A DNA stretch of 64,000 nt, taken from the NCBI GenBank assembly GCA_025558095.1, contig JAIVFI010000003.1, forward strand, positions 682,001 through 746,000, given 5' to 3'. The notes under the pieces are model-generated. The model was not told where the DNA came from. It made no database searches and saw only the letters and a program-made list of their open reading frames with translations. The position numbers were made by a program, and so were the translations under genes. Of the stretch, positions 11,389 to 29,307 are shown one piece after another. Position 1 is the stretch's first letter, and each line of letters opens with the position of its first letter. The stretch comes from Hyaloraphidium curvatum. Lineage: Eukaryota > Monoblepharomycota > Hyaloraphidiomycetes > Hyaloraphidiales > Hyaloraphidiaceae.

Positions 11389-13157
11389 ATGGCATCACGC
11401 GGCGAGGGGTTTGGTGCCAGGCCGGGCGCGGCAGGCGATGCCCCCGGCACCGAGGCGCGGGATCCGGCGTATTTCGGGTGAGCACTGGGCTCCAATGGCG
11501 CGATGCGATGAACTGACCATCCCGCCATGCTCGCAGCTACTACGCGCAGCTGACCCACCAGCAAAACATGCTCCAAGACACCGTGCGGACGTCGACGTAT
11601 CACTCGGCGATCGTGTCCAACGCCCCGATGTTTGCCGATAAGGTGGTCATGGACGTTGGGGCCGGGTCTGGTACGAAGCCGCCGTCGTCGATCTCCCACT
11701 CTCGCTGACCCGTCGCCGGCCAGGTATCCTTTCCTACTTTGCCGTCCAAGCTGGAGCCCGGAAAGTGTGGGCCGTGGAAGCGAGCAACATGGCCGAGAAG
11801 ATGAAGCGCTTCCTGTCCCATGCTGGCAGCAAGGTTGAACGACTTTGCGCTGAACCTGATGCAACTGCTCACCTTTCCCGCTACCAGAATGTCTGGCTCC
11901 GGGATAAGATTCAGGTCATCCAAGGTACTTGAGCACGGTTGCGGTTTCTCGAGGAATCCTCACGCGTTCCACAGGCAAAATCGAGGACGAATCGATCCCG
12001 ATCCCGCCCCAATCCGTGGACATTATCATCTCGGAGCCGATCGGCGTCCTGCTGGTGCACGAACGCATGCTGGAAAGCTTTTTGTTCGCGCGGGATCGCT
12101 ATTTGAAGCCGACCGGGGCGGTGTTCCCAAGCGACGGCACCATATTTCTGGCTCCGGTATGTGCTACGTTGAGGGTATTGGGGATGTGCCGCTGACGTCT
12201 CGCCACGCAGTTCACGGACGCCAGCCTTTGGACGCAGACCATGGCCAAGGTACGCTTCTGGGACCAGAACAACTTTTACGGCGTCGACCTCTCGCCGCTG
12301 AGCAAGGAGGCCAAGGACGAAATCTTTGGGATGCCGGGTAAGGCTTCCCGTTCCCACGTTGCTTGCTTGCTTATCGGAGTGATTGGGCCCGCAGTCGTCG
12401 GGACCTTCGATCCCCGCACGCTCCTCTCCCCGCCGTCCTCTTTTGCAATCAACTTCCGGACAATCACGATACCCGAGCTGCAGGAGTTCACCGTCCCCAT
12501 CAATTGGACCCCGAACTTCACGGGCATCATTCACGGCATCGCCGGCTGGTTCGACATCGGCTTCGTCCCGCCGGCCGGCACCGCGAGCCCCGTCGCCTTC
12601 TCCCTCACCACTTCCCCGCACGCGGAACGGACCCACTGGCACCAAATCCGCCTTCTTCTCCGCGAGCCGCTGGCAGTAAACGCGCTGCAGACCGTGCGCG
12701 GGTGGCTCCACATGGCGGTCAACGACATGCGGTCGTACACGATGGAGGCGGAGCTAGTTCTTGGGGACGAGCCTCTGAGCGACCCGGCGCAACCTGCGCC
12801 GCCGCCGGGACGAGAGCGCACCTCCACGAGGCGAAGAGAAACGTGGCAGTTGCAGGACCAGGTGGGTGCCTTACGGTGAACGGCATGGCCGAGGATACTG
12901 AAGTGGCCTATGACCCGCAGACCTACTACTATGGATACGACCCTTCCCTCCCCAACAACCAGGACTACCAGCCAGAGTACTCCTGCTTGGTAGGTCCCGC
13001 TTTTGCGGCAAGCCGCGCTTTCCATGACCGTGCGCATCCCTGCCAGTATTCCCCCGAGATCGAAGCCGAGGGCGAGACCGCCGATCCGCTGGACGAACTC
13101 GTGCAATCTTCTGCCGGGGACGTTGACCTTGCCATGGAGCACGCCGCCGCCCACTAG
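11389..13157 (+). CDS. CARM1: CARM1/PRMT4 protein arginine methyltransferase
   Basis: This type I arginine methyltransferase uses S-adenosylmethionine to make asymmetric dimethylarginine on histone H3 and coactivators. Nine exons sum to 442 codons. Family landmarks are [21 protein letters not shown] motif [16 protein letters not shown], the acidic end [10 protein letters not shown], the double-E loop [20 protein letters not shown] and the THW loop RTHWHQIR. One exon (11888-11924) is only 37 nt. The animal N-terminal PH-like domain is absent, because the core begins about 25 residues after the ATG. The C-terminus ends in a short acidic tail rather than the long animal transactivation region. 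The double-E loop has Ile where I recall Met, and Val where I recall Tyr. Its stop is 15 bp from that of the convergent dehydrogenase. Confidence 0.93.
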
Positions 13158-13172
13158 ATACCCAGCACTTAG

Positions 13173-15067
13173 TTATTTCGCGCTTTGTCTCTCCTTCACG
13201 AGTAGTAATGGATCCGCGCCTGGGGAAACTCCGCCGCTACCTGCCCGATCCGCCCCCGGGGAACCTCCGCTGCTTCCTGCCTGTTCCGCCGCCAACCGCT
13301 GCCTCTCCTGCTCTGCCGCATGCTCCGCGCGGCGCCTCTCCGCATCCCAGATCATCTGCCACGTCTCGTTGGTCCGCAGCGCGTTCTCCCGCGCAATGAT
13401 CCAGGTAACTACTGGCATCGGCAGCAAATAAAAGACCCACTTGATTTGCTCCGGTTGCTCCACGAACCACCGCACAGGGGGCAGGGTCATCGCGGCCGCC
13501 CCCACGGCGCTTTTGGCCGCCACCGCGGCCGCATACCCCGCCCGCACGGCACCCGCCATCGCCCACGCGATCTGCTTGAGCAACCACAGGTGTGCAGCGA
13601 GGATCGGCACTCCCACGCCCCAGAACAGCGCCAGCAGAACGAGCACCACGGGCAGCGCCACCGCCGCGGCAGCCGCCAGCCCGTTCCATCGTTCCCACGC
13701 CGACCGGTCCCTCTTGGCGTCGGGGTCCCGCTCGGCGTACCAAACCGCGAGCTTCGCCATGCCCTCCCTGCTACCGAACGCGGGCTCGTAGCCGAGGTCC
13801 AGCCGCGCGCGGTCGGTGCGGAACCAGTGGTTCTGGCCCGACTTGACGACCTCGGCGCGGGTGAGGAAGGGGCCGCCGAGGCGGCCGCCGTGCAGGTTGC
13901 AGAAGAGCTCGTTGAGGTACCCGAAGCCAATCATGAAGGGCAGCGGGATGCAGACGAGAGAGGGGAACGGGTATTTGTAGAGTTCGAACTGTGGGGGCTG
14001 GTCAGTGAGACATGCCGGGCACAATCGCGCATGACACCCACGAAAGGCCGCAGGAGCTCAAACTGGTTGGTGGGCTCGTTGTCGCTGACAAAGTACTTGC
14101 GGCCCAGCACCCTGCGGTAGGGGTACGCGTCCGCCTCGCCGCGCAGGTCCGCCTCCAGCTCTTGGCCCAGCCGATCGGCCGCGAGCATCTCGCACATGGC
14201 GAGGTTGCGAACGTGCACCCAGTCAACACGGTTCTTTGGCGAGCCGAAGCTGAACACGACCAGGCCCGACTTGATCTTGCCCAGGATGCGGGGGAAGTGG
14301 CGCTCCTCGCCCTCACCATAGATGGCGCACGGGCGGACGGCGCAGGCGCGGAGCTTCTTCCCGGCGCCGTCGTCCCCGACGGCCTCCTTCAGGAACTCCT
14401 GCCCGCACGCCACCTCGAGCACGTAGGACTCAGCCGCTGTCTTGCTCTTGGAGTACTCCTCGGTGTGGCCCGCGATCGGGAAGTAGGGCATCATCTCGTC
14501 CGCGCCCTCGACGACCTGCCCACCGAAGCACACGTTGACCGACGAGGTGTAGACCAGCACGGGCACGCGGCCGCGTAGGCAGCCGCGGACGACGTTCTTT
14601 GTGCCGCCGAGGTTCACCGCCCAGATTCGCGGCGCGTTGAGCATGTCCAGGCCGCTCATGCCGTACGATGCCACGTGGAACACCGCTTGCGCCCCGGCGA
14701 GCGCCGCCTCGACGTCGTCCTCGTTCGTCACGTCCGTTTTGACAAAGGTCAGGCGGCCGTCAGCCTTGGCCCGCGCCGCCTCGTCGTCGCGGCCGTCCCA
14801 CGTGATCGGCTCGCGCAAATCCAGCAGTCTGACGGCACGGCAGCCTGCAACGGCCAGCAGATCCAGCGCCAGCGTTTTACCGACGATGCCGGCGCCGCCA
14901 GTAACCGCGGCGACCCTGCCGCGCAGCCATTCGAAGGTTTTGGGCGGGGCAGGTTTCGCCGCCTCCTCGGGCGTGTCGACCCAGAGCGGTGGCGCCTTTG
15001 CCCAGTCGGGCACGGCGTTGATCCCCGCTACAGGACGCTCAGCCGGGTCAAATGCGAGTGGATGCAT
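13173..15067 (-). CDS. SDR42E-type 3-beta-hydroxysteroid dehydrogenase/isomerase, membrane-bound
   Basis: This is an extended short-chain dehydrogenase of the 3-beta-HSD/sterol decarboxylase group. It probably oxidises a sterol or lipid 3-hydroxyl with NAD(P) at the ER. The Rossmann glycine motif is VTGGAGIVGKTLALDLL near residue 55. The catalytic Tyr and Lys are in YSKSKTAAE, and the product-binding region is RPCAIYGEGEERHFPRILG. A 49 nt intron (13989-14037) joins FELLRPFVG to FELYKYPFPS. The C-terminal exon adds two hydrophobic segments, LPVVLVLLALFWGVGVPI and IKWVFYLLPMPVVTWII, then a charged Ala/Glu-rich tail, so the enzyme should be membrane anchored. SDR42E is the best fit from the membrane C-terminus and the FxLLxP region. 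ERG26/NSDHL-like enzymes are a close alternative. Confidence 0.8.
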
Positions 15068-15176
15068 TGGCCGGAACGCCGGAAACTGAGCTTCTAGATG
15101 TGTGCTCTGTTTGGCCTCTCAGAATCAAGGAGCTGACCCTGCTATTGAGCCGCCGCCGTCCGCTCCACGCGTCGCC

Positions 15177-18100
15177 ATGCGCGTGCTGCGACGACTCCTC
15201 GCGGCTGCCGCGCTAATCGCGCTCGTCTGCGCGGCGCCGATTGCCGCGCGGTCGCCGCCGGTGCGGACGCGCCTGCGGACCGCGTGGCCCGCGCCGCACG
15301 TGCTGCTCGAGGCCCTGTGCGTCCGCCGCCGCACGCGCCGCACGCGCTGACACGTCACCGCCCGCCGCCCCGCAACAGCGAGTATGTCGCGTCGCAGAAC
15401 GCGTCGGCCTTCTTCCCCATGCTGGGCGCCGCCGTCGCCGCCACGCCGCTCCCCGCGGGCACCGAGGACTTGGCCGACCTCGCAGTCGCCATCGCCGAGG
15501 ACAACGCGCTGCTGGCGACGGGCGGCGCCGTCGCGCTGTTCCGCATGTCGCTGGCCCTGCACACGCACGCGCCCGCCGTGCAGGCATACTACCACCTGTA
15601 CGCGACGACCGTGGTGCCGGCCCTCAACGCGTCCAAAGCCGGCTTCGACGCGTCGTGCAGCTTCTGGGTCGCGTGGCAGGGCAGGCAGCACTGCTCGGTG
15701 GACGCGTTTCGGCAGGCGGCAAAGGGCAGGGCGAGGTGGGTACCGGCAACCGCGCCAATTCCCCGCTCATCCCTAATCGCGCCCCCGCAGCGCCTCTGCC
15801 GCCGACTCCATATACTCCTTCGACCACACGATACCGCCGGCGGCCGCCAAACCCGGAGTGGCGCCCGTCGTGGTCTACGCGGACGTGCTGGCGCCCGGCT
15901 TTGCCGAGTTTCACGCCGCGGCTGTGGCGGCTGCCGGCGACCTGGGTGCCACGTACGTGCTCCGGTACCGCCCTCCCGCGGACCACGCCGCCGGCGAGCC
16001 CCTGCTGCTGTCGGGCTACGGCGTGGAGCTATGGATCAAAAAGACCGACTACAAGGTCATTGACGACCGCAAGGTCGTCTTTCCCGGTGGGTGTTCGACT
16101 CCGCGCAAACGACCGCTCTCGAGTCTGAGCTTCCGCCGCTCTGCGCAGGCGGGGACTCGGAGGCGGACTTGGAGGCCGAGGGCGGCGAGCACGACGGGGC
16201 GACCGAGGAGGAGCTGGATCGGATCGACGAGGCGCCCGTCATCATGAAGCTGGAGGAGGACCAGATCGCCTTCCTCGGCCACCACGCCGCGGGCTACATT
16301 CTCACATCGCCGGACCCGCTGTGGTCGCTGGTCTATGTGTCGCAGAACTTCCCGCGGCTCGCGCACCTGCTCGTGGATCGGCCACCACCGGCCGACGCCT
16401 CTATGGAGATCCTGCAGACCCAGCAGGCGACCAAGGTCCAGCCCGGCTTCTCGGGCCTGTGGATCAACGGCCTGGACGTCGGGACGGACCAGACCAACCT
16501 GTTTGAGCTCCTGCGCTTCCTCCGCGCCGAGGCCCGCGTGATTGACCAGATCACATCCCTGGGCTTCGGCGCCCGCGGCGCGCTGGACCTGCTCAACACC
16601 AAGGTCGGCGGCGCCAAGTCGGGCGTGCCCTGGGGCGACTCGTACGACACGCGCGACCCCGCCGGCGCGGTGGTGTGGCTCAACGACCTGGAGAAGGACC
16701 GGCGGTACGCGTCCTGGCCGAAGAACCTGCGCGAGCTGCTCCGCCCGGGGTTCCCGAACCAGTTCAAGTTCCTGCGGCGGAACCTGTTCAGCCTCGTGGC
16801 GCTGACGGACCTGGCCAACCCGGACCACCTGGACGTGCTGGCCACGCTCTTCATCTGGATCGGGCGCGAGATCCCCATGCGGTTCGGGTTCGTACCCATC
16901 CTCAACGGCGGGCTCGAGTCCGAGTCGGCGCGCGGGGGGCTGTTTGCGCGATTCCTGGCGTCGACGTTCGGGCTCAAGGATGTCAGGGACTTTGCCCTCA
17001 AGGTAAGTCCAACCCCGCGGAACACGTTCACGGCCATAATGCCCCTTAACCAGATCCGGGAGAGGATCACGGACGACGTCACGCTGCCCAAGGGGGCGGT
17101 GAACGACGTCATCCGCGCCTACTTCGAGTCCCTCGCCGGGCGCCAGCCCAAGGCCGGTGTGGAATACGTGCCCGGCTCGGCCGACGAGGCGATCCTCTCC
17201 GCCTCCACCTCGTACGGCGACACCCTGCGCGCCTACGTGAGGCGGCTGGGCGTCTCGCCCAAGGACGGCGCGTGGTTCCTCAACGGGCGGCACGGCGAGA
17301 TCGGGGAGCAGTGGCAGGACGACGTGGTGGAGACCTACTTCCGCCAGCTGGAGCACCTACAGCGCAAGCTCTACCACGGCGAGATTGACGACTCCGTGGT
17401 GCCGTTGGACTACTTCTCGACCGTGCCGGGGGTGCTGCCGCGGAGGAACCCGTACATCTCCACGCCGACGGCGGCGAACCCGGCCAGGTTTGCCGAGCTA
17501 GACGCGCTGGATCTGGACGTCCCCTACTTGTCGGCCGGTAAATTTCGGTTCGCGGCTTGCCGGTTTCGGTCTTACTCATGCGGAATTTTCGGATCCACAG
17601 TCAAGGATGGAGACGTTTTTCCCGGCATCACAGTGTGGCTTGTCGCAGACTTTTCGAGCCAGGAATCCTGGTCTCTGCTGAGCAGTGCCCTGCACTACCT
17701 GGTGCGTCCCAACGCCCCTACGAGCGCACGGAAGCCGACCGTTCCTGCAGATCGAGGAGCCCAAGGTCAGCTGCAGACTTACGATAGTGCACGCCGTGGC
17801 CGGGCAGGCGCCGACGGCCGTGCCGGTCGTGCGGCTATTCCGGCACGCGGCGCAGCAGCAGACGGCGGGGCACGACGCCAAAGCGGCGCTGCGGGCGCTG
17901 CTGGATGCGATTCTGCTCTCGAACGTCAAGGGACAGCCCAAGAAGGAGTACTTTGTCCAGAACGCGCACCTGCTCGAGGGCCTGATGGAAGCGGACCAAG
18001 TTCCAGGACTGTTACAACCTCTGCAGGATGCCAACGGCGCCGAGCTGCGGTCGTCCCTCGGCCTCGGCGCGGGCCAGTCCGCCATCGTCGTAAACGGCAG

Positions 18101-20694
18101 GGTATGTGTGCTACACTCGGAAACCTACACCGGCGCTTATTCGGGCTCGCAGGTGTTTGGGCCTTTCCCGAGCGGTTTCGACCTCGACAAGGACGACTTT
18201 GATCTCGCCGTTTCCACGGTCTACATGACAGGGGTCCAGGGGATAATGGAAAAGGTGTCGTCGGTTCTCACGGAGGACAGCGACAATGCCAAGTGAGCCT
18301 CACCTTTTCGGATGCGATCTGCGTCGCATGTTCCTGACTTTGGACGGGCGCAGATCGGATGCGGTTCTTCGCCTCACCGCCATTCTCGGAAAGGGTGAAA
18401 GCGCCAAGGAGCTCGAATCCGGCTTCCAAAGCGCCGCTAAATCGCGGTTGGGGGTCGTCCCTGTCGCCGTACCCGGCACCCACAGGTGAGCTATCCGCCG
18501 AGGATTGCGAGTCGCGAGCCTGAACCCGCAGTGCAGCCAATTCTCCGTCGGCGACGAGGAGAACGCAATCTTCCACGTGTACGCCGTGCTCGATCCCCTC
18601 ACCAACATGGCGCAGCGGATCTCTGCCGTGCTCGAGGTCAGTGGAGGTCAGTTCCAGTCCGACGTGGCGCCTAACAGTTCACATCGGCCGCCAGTCTCTC
18701 CTCCAGCTCGACGGCCTTATCCACATCACCGTGCGGCTCAACCCTACCCGCGATCTCAAGGACTTGCCGATCAAGCGCTTCTATCGCTTCGTCGCACCCA
18801 AGGACCTCAACCCACAGGCTGCGACGGCCACCTTTGCCAAGCTCCCCGAGGACACGCTGCTCAGTTTGGATCTTGACGGTTGGTCTCTGTCCGCGGCGGC
18901 AGCGCCTGTCTGATGCGACCGTGCCCTTTCAGTTCCCAACGCGTGGCTTGCCATGCCGGTTTCTTCGGTTCACGACCTCGACAACATCAAGCTCGCGGAC
19001 CTGCCCCCGTCGGAGCGATCCAAGGGCATCGAATCCGTTTTCGAGCTCACCAAGGTCCTCGTGGAGGGCCATTGCATTGACTCCAAGTCCAGGCAGCCGC
19101 CTCGTGGCCTCCAGTTCATCCTGGGTTCCGCCAGCTACCCCAATATGGTCGACACTATCGTCATGGCGAACCTGGGTTACTTCCAGCTCAAAGCAGGGCC
19201 CGGTGTCTGGGAGCTCAGGCTGCGCGAAGGCCGTTCCAGGCGGTACTATGACGTCAACCTTGTCACGGAAGACGTGCGCGAGTTTTCTCGCTTCGCTGGC
19301 GACAAGATCCTCTCGGTGGCATCCGTGACGGTCCGAAGCTTCGAAGGTCTTACGCTGTTCGTGAAGGTAAGCCCTTTCGCGAAGCTCCCGCCCGAACCCG
19401 CTTACCCTCGGTGCTCGAACCTATCCAGGTTTCGAAGAAGCCTGGCATGGAGAAAGCGCAGCTCCTGGACGAGGATTTGGCATCCAAGGATGACGAAGGG
19501 GAAGGGAATACCGGGGGCGCGTTCGGCGCAGGACTGTGGGCCTCGATTAAGAAGGGGTAAGTCTTTCAGGGCTTGCAAGTGGCACCAACTAATGCTGTTG
19601 AGAAGTCTGGGGTTGGATCGAGGGGGTGATCGCGAGCCGTCCGACAGGGCAGCCTCCAACGAGACCACCATTAACGTCTTCTCCGTGGCATCCGGGCACT
19701 TGTACGAGCGCTTCATGTCGATCATGTTCATCGGTGTCATGCGGCACACCAAGAGCCCTGTCAAGTTCTGGCTCATCGAAAACTTCATGAGCCCCACATT
19801 CAAGGACTTCCTGCCGCATCTTGCAAAAGAGTACAACTTCCAGTACGAGCTTGTCACGTACAAGTGGCCGCATTGGCTCAGAGCCCAGACGGAGAAGCAG
19901 AGGACGATTTGGGGGTGCGATTAGCCGCCCTCGCTTCCTAGCCGCATGCTGACGCTCGCCCAGGTACAAGATTCTCTTCCTCGACGTCCTCTTCCCCCTG
20001 AGTCTCGATCGAGTCATTTTCGTGGACGCAGACCAGATTGTCCGCACGGACTTGAAGGAACTGATGGAGATGGACATCGGCGGGGCACCGTATGCGTACA
20101 CCCCCTTCTGCGACTCGCGCCAGGAAACCGAGGGATACCGATTCTGGAAGAACGGGTACTGGCTGAACCACCTCAACGGAAAACCGTACCACATCAGCGC
20201 CCTGTACCTGGTGGACCTGGCCCGCTTCAGGCAGATGGCCGCCGGCGATCGTCTTCGGGGCCAGTACCAAATGCTCAGCGCGGATCCAGAGTCTCTGGCA
20301 AACCTCGATCAGGACCTCCCAAACAATCTGGTACGGGAGCATGGAATGGTTGCCAAAACCAGTATTGACACGCCTTCTAGATCCACCAGGTTCCCATCTT
20401 CTCGCTTCCGCAGGAATGGCTCTGGTGTGAGACGTGGTGCGACGACGAATCGCTCAAGACGGCCAAGACCATTGACCTGGTACGCCGGCTGGACCACGTT
20501 CGCATTCGCTGCTAACCCCCTTGGTGCAGTGCAACAACCCCATGACCAAGGAACCGAAGCTGGATAGAGCTAAGCGCCAAATACCGGAGTGGTCGGTTTA
20601 CGACAACGAGGTTGCTGCAGTCGCGGCACGCGTTGCCGAAAGCCGGCGAAATGCTTCGCAAGCAGGAGGCGCACCACGAAGAGACGAGCTTTAG
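15177..20694 (+). CDS. UGGT1: UDP-glucose:glycoprotein glucosyltransferase (UGGT)
   Basis: UGGT is the ER folding sensor that reglucosylates misfolded N-glycoproteins so they can rebind calnexin or calreticulin. The gene starts with a signal peptide ([20 protein letters not shown]), followed by thioredoxin-like domains and beta-sandwich sensor regions over many short-intron exons. The catalytic GT24 domain begins near 19660 with [19 protein letters not shown]. It includes [19 protein letters not shown], the metal-binding DxD in [17 protein letters not shown] and [15 protein letters not shown]. The C-terminus is RRDEL, an HDEL/KDEL-like ER retrieval signal. Predicted length is about 1,500 aa, normal for the family. 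The boundaries of some middle exons (15740-15860, 17530-19420) are less certain than the ends. The stop codon overlaps that of convergent UTP14. Confidence 0.93.
20691..20694. other. Overlapping convergent stop codons of UGGT and UTP14
   Basis: The plus-strand TAG of UGGT occupies 20692-20694. The minus-strand TAA of UTP14 occupies 20691-20693. The two coding regions overlap by four bases on opposite strands. Confidence 0.9.
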
Positions 20695-23497
20695 GCGCAG
20701 AAGACACGATACCCGCGCAACCTTTTATTGCCTCTGTCAGACTTGTACAGACTACGCAGGACGCTTCGTGTACTGGGGAACTGGTCAGCACGATCGGGTC
20801 CGCGCAGAAAAAGAGCGGAGTTGCGCACCTTCAGCGGGTGAATAATGGTGCCAGACTTGACGATCACGTTCGGAACGATATTCCGCTGGTGCGCCGTGGC
20901 CGTGTTCCACTCCTTCCCCAACGGCATCCGGAGACTCGCCTCGTACTGCTCCTTTGTCTTGAAAGGGAAAGGGACGGCTTCCGTCGCATACTTCAGCGCC
21001 TTCTTCGGTTTCCGCTCGTTGATGATGACGTGCTTCAGCGCAGCGTCCTTGCGCGCGGGTTTAAGAGGCTTGACCTTTGGGTTGGTGACCGGCTTCTTCG
21101 GGCGAGCCTTGACGCCCTTTCCTCCCCACGAGCCCCAACCGGGCAGGACCCCTCCATCCTCGTCGGCGTCGCTCTCCGCGTCCAACTGGCGCTTCTCCTC
21201 CTCGAATTCGGCCGCCACGTCATCCGTCGCAAAGGCCAAGGCCATCAGCTCACGCTGCGTCATGGAACCGAGGTCCGCCACGGGCTGGAAACCATCCCCC
21301 GACTCCTCAGCTTCCGATCCATCGGCATCCAGGTCTTCGCGGGCATCCAAATCAGCGTCCTGAACAGCGTAGGCGGGCCCAGGCAGCTCTCGGTTCGGCT
21401 GTCCGCTTGCTGCAGGAGCCGCTTTCCGTTGGCGCTCGCCCTCGACTTTGGAAGTCTTCCCGTTTGGCAGAACGAGATCCATGGAAGCATCGATGATCCC
21501 GTGATCCTCGGTTTCGTCCTCTTCCGCCGCTTTCAGGGCCCGTTTCCGCTCGCGCGCTAGCCCATCGGCAGCCTTCTCCTGCCTGCCTCTGGCGGCGACA
21601 TCCTTGCCTGCTCTGCGCACAGACCGAGCAGCCGCGTCAAGCCAAGGGTTGGATCCGTCAGCGGTCCCTTTCGAGCCAGCAAAAGGGACCGCCACGGGAC
21701 CAGACATGCGAGTTGTGCTCCCCTTTCCGGCAGGTTTAAGAATCGCTGCGTCATCTGCATCCTCAGAGGCCCGCGCCACAGGCGCTTTGTTGCCGGCCTT
21801 GGCAAAGGACCGCCTGCCGCCGGAAAGCTCCTGCTCGCCAGCACCGTCCTCCTCCGCTTCCGATTCGAGAAGCTCATCTCTGACCGCATCCAGTTCTCTT
21901 CGGACGAGATCTTGTTGCTCCTTTGCCGCGCGCTGCATGAACTTGAGAGCCATCAGTCCCTTTTGAGGCACATTCTCGACAAGGTCCGACTCCAACGCGT
22001 CCAGTTCTTCCAGGGCCCTTGCACGAGCACGTTCTGTCCCTTCTTCGCCGTCAGATGCATCTTGAACGTCCCCAAGGTCCGATACCTCGTCGCTTTCGCG
22101 ATCAGAGTCCTCCTTCCCCTCGATCTTCCGCATCAAGGCCTCGTGCTTCCTGAGCTGATCCTCAACCTGTTCCCTTGTGCCTGGGCGACCGGTGGCAGCG
22201 CGGGCCCACTTGCTCGTGTTCTTGTGGCGCATCGTTGCGCGCTCTCTGGCCCGCTCCACCTCCGCCTTCTGGCGCTCTTCCGCGGCGCGCGCAGGATCGA
22301 GAAGCTCCAGCTCCCGGATACGGTTGGACGCGGCTTCCTTCTCCTTCTTGCGGATTTTTCGGTACGCTCGCGACTTGATCTTGGCCGCCTTCTTCATCTT
22401 CGCTTCCTGGAAGAACAGAAGGGAACGGAGCTTGGCCAGTTCCGCCCGCCTGGCCTTGACCTGCCGAATCGCCTTGTTTGTAACCCGACTGCGGAGCAGA
22501 GTAGGGTGCTCACCTCTTCCTCAGTGACAGCATTGAGCTCTAGCTCTTCGGCCTTGGCCAGCTCGTCTTCGCCGAGCCCAATGTCCTTTAGCGCCGCAGC
22601 CACTTCCTTCTCGAGGTCCGTCGCCGGCTTGAAATTGGACGTCAGCGCCGCACTCGTGTTGTTGTCCCTCGCGGGTTCGTTTAGAGGAAACTGCAGAACC
22701 TCTGCTTCGCGGTTCCGCTTCACGATTGGCGTCCACTTCGAGACTTCCTTCACTGCCAGCTCGCGGGCGGCCTGCCTATTCGCACGGTCCTTTGCCCTCG
22801 TGTGCAAAGGGGCCGGGAGAGGTCCTTCCTTGGCCTTGTGCTTCTCCAACTGCGCCGCCTGCTTCCGGAGAGCCGCCAGGCCCGGCAGGTGTCGGAGCGG
22901 TTCCAGCATCTCCGCCAGAGCGGGCGCCCGAGCGATAGGGAGGTTCGCGGGATCCTCCGGAAAAGGGAGCGTAACTTCGGCCTGCCTTTCACGCCGGCGC
23001 CGACCCTGCGAAGTCGGCAAGGAAGCGATGTAGGATGACAGGTCCTCGAGCCCGGCTTCCCCCTCCGACTCGTGTCCCTCCCCAGAAACAGAACCAGAGT
23101 CCACTGAGCGCAGCCCCTCCTCCGGTCCATCTTCGGCGTCTTCGGAGAACGCTTCCTCGTCGTCCGAGTCCGCCTCGCTGTCTTCTTCCGAGGCCCCCTC
23201 GGAAGCGTCCTTCCCTTCAAAGAACACCCCGAAGCGCTCCTCGTCGTCCTCGTCGAAGGCAGCGTCCTCGTCTATCTCCTCGTCGTCCTCCTGATCGATG
23301 GTCTGGGCCCCGTCTTCCTGCAGGTCGAGGCCCTCGAGATCCGCACGCTGCTGGAGCCTCCTCTCGGACCGTTCGTCGGCGTCCGCGTCCTCGTAAACGC
23401 CAACTGCCGACCGCCGCTTCGCGCCACGAGTCGGACGCGACGCATTCGGCCGCTTTCGCTTGCCGATGGTCGGCCGGCCCACGGTCTGCCGGGCCAT
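20691..23497 (-). CDS. UTP14: UTP14, SSU processome component
   Basis: Utp14 activates the helicase Dhr1 and is needed for 18S rRNA maturation in the nucleolus. Two exons (22514-23497 and 20691-22460) are joined by a 53 nt intron and encode 917 aa. An acidic Asp/Glu/Ser-rich N-terminal region precedes [20 protein letters not shown]. The family's basic block runs across the intron ([20 protein letters not shown], then [18 protein letters not shown]). Next come [10 protein letters not shown] and a C-terminal block with [20 protein letters not shown] and [21 protein letters not shown] chose the ATG at 23497 (MARQTVGRP). The upstream in-frame Met at 23572 would overlap the divergent PWP2 start codon. 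It shares a 74 bp promoter with PWP2, another subunit of the same complex. Confidence 0.93.
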
Positions 23498-23571
23498 CTT
23501 CTTTGCGGGACTTCTATGTCGATCAACAAGCCGTGACCGTAAACAAAGCGACGCCCACTCTCTCTTCCCCA
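23498..23571. promoter_or_regulatory. Shared UTP14-PWP2 divergent promoter
   Basis: Only 74 bp separate the two start codons. Both genes encode SSU processome subunits, so a bidirectional promoter is inferred. I see no TATA box and no PAC/RRPE-like element that I can name. Confidence 0.6.
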
Positions 23572-29190
<5,619 letters not shown>

Positions 29191-29307
29191 GAATAAAGAC
29201 AGTGCTGCTGGCGAGAGAAAATGTCTCCCGGAAGCGGACGTGAGATCGGAAAGACTCAATTAAACCATACAAGACAAAGGGAGACCGTCGGCGATCCAGA
29301 TCTGGCC

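Noticed and set aside
16049-17356. A 435-codon minus-strand open frame within UGGT.
   Set aside because: It is antisense to conserved UGGT exons and its composition matches a shadow frame.
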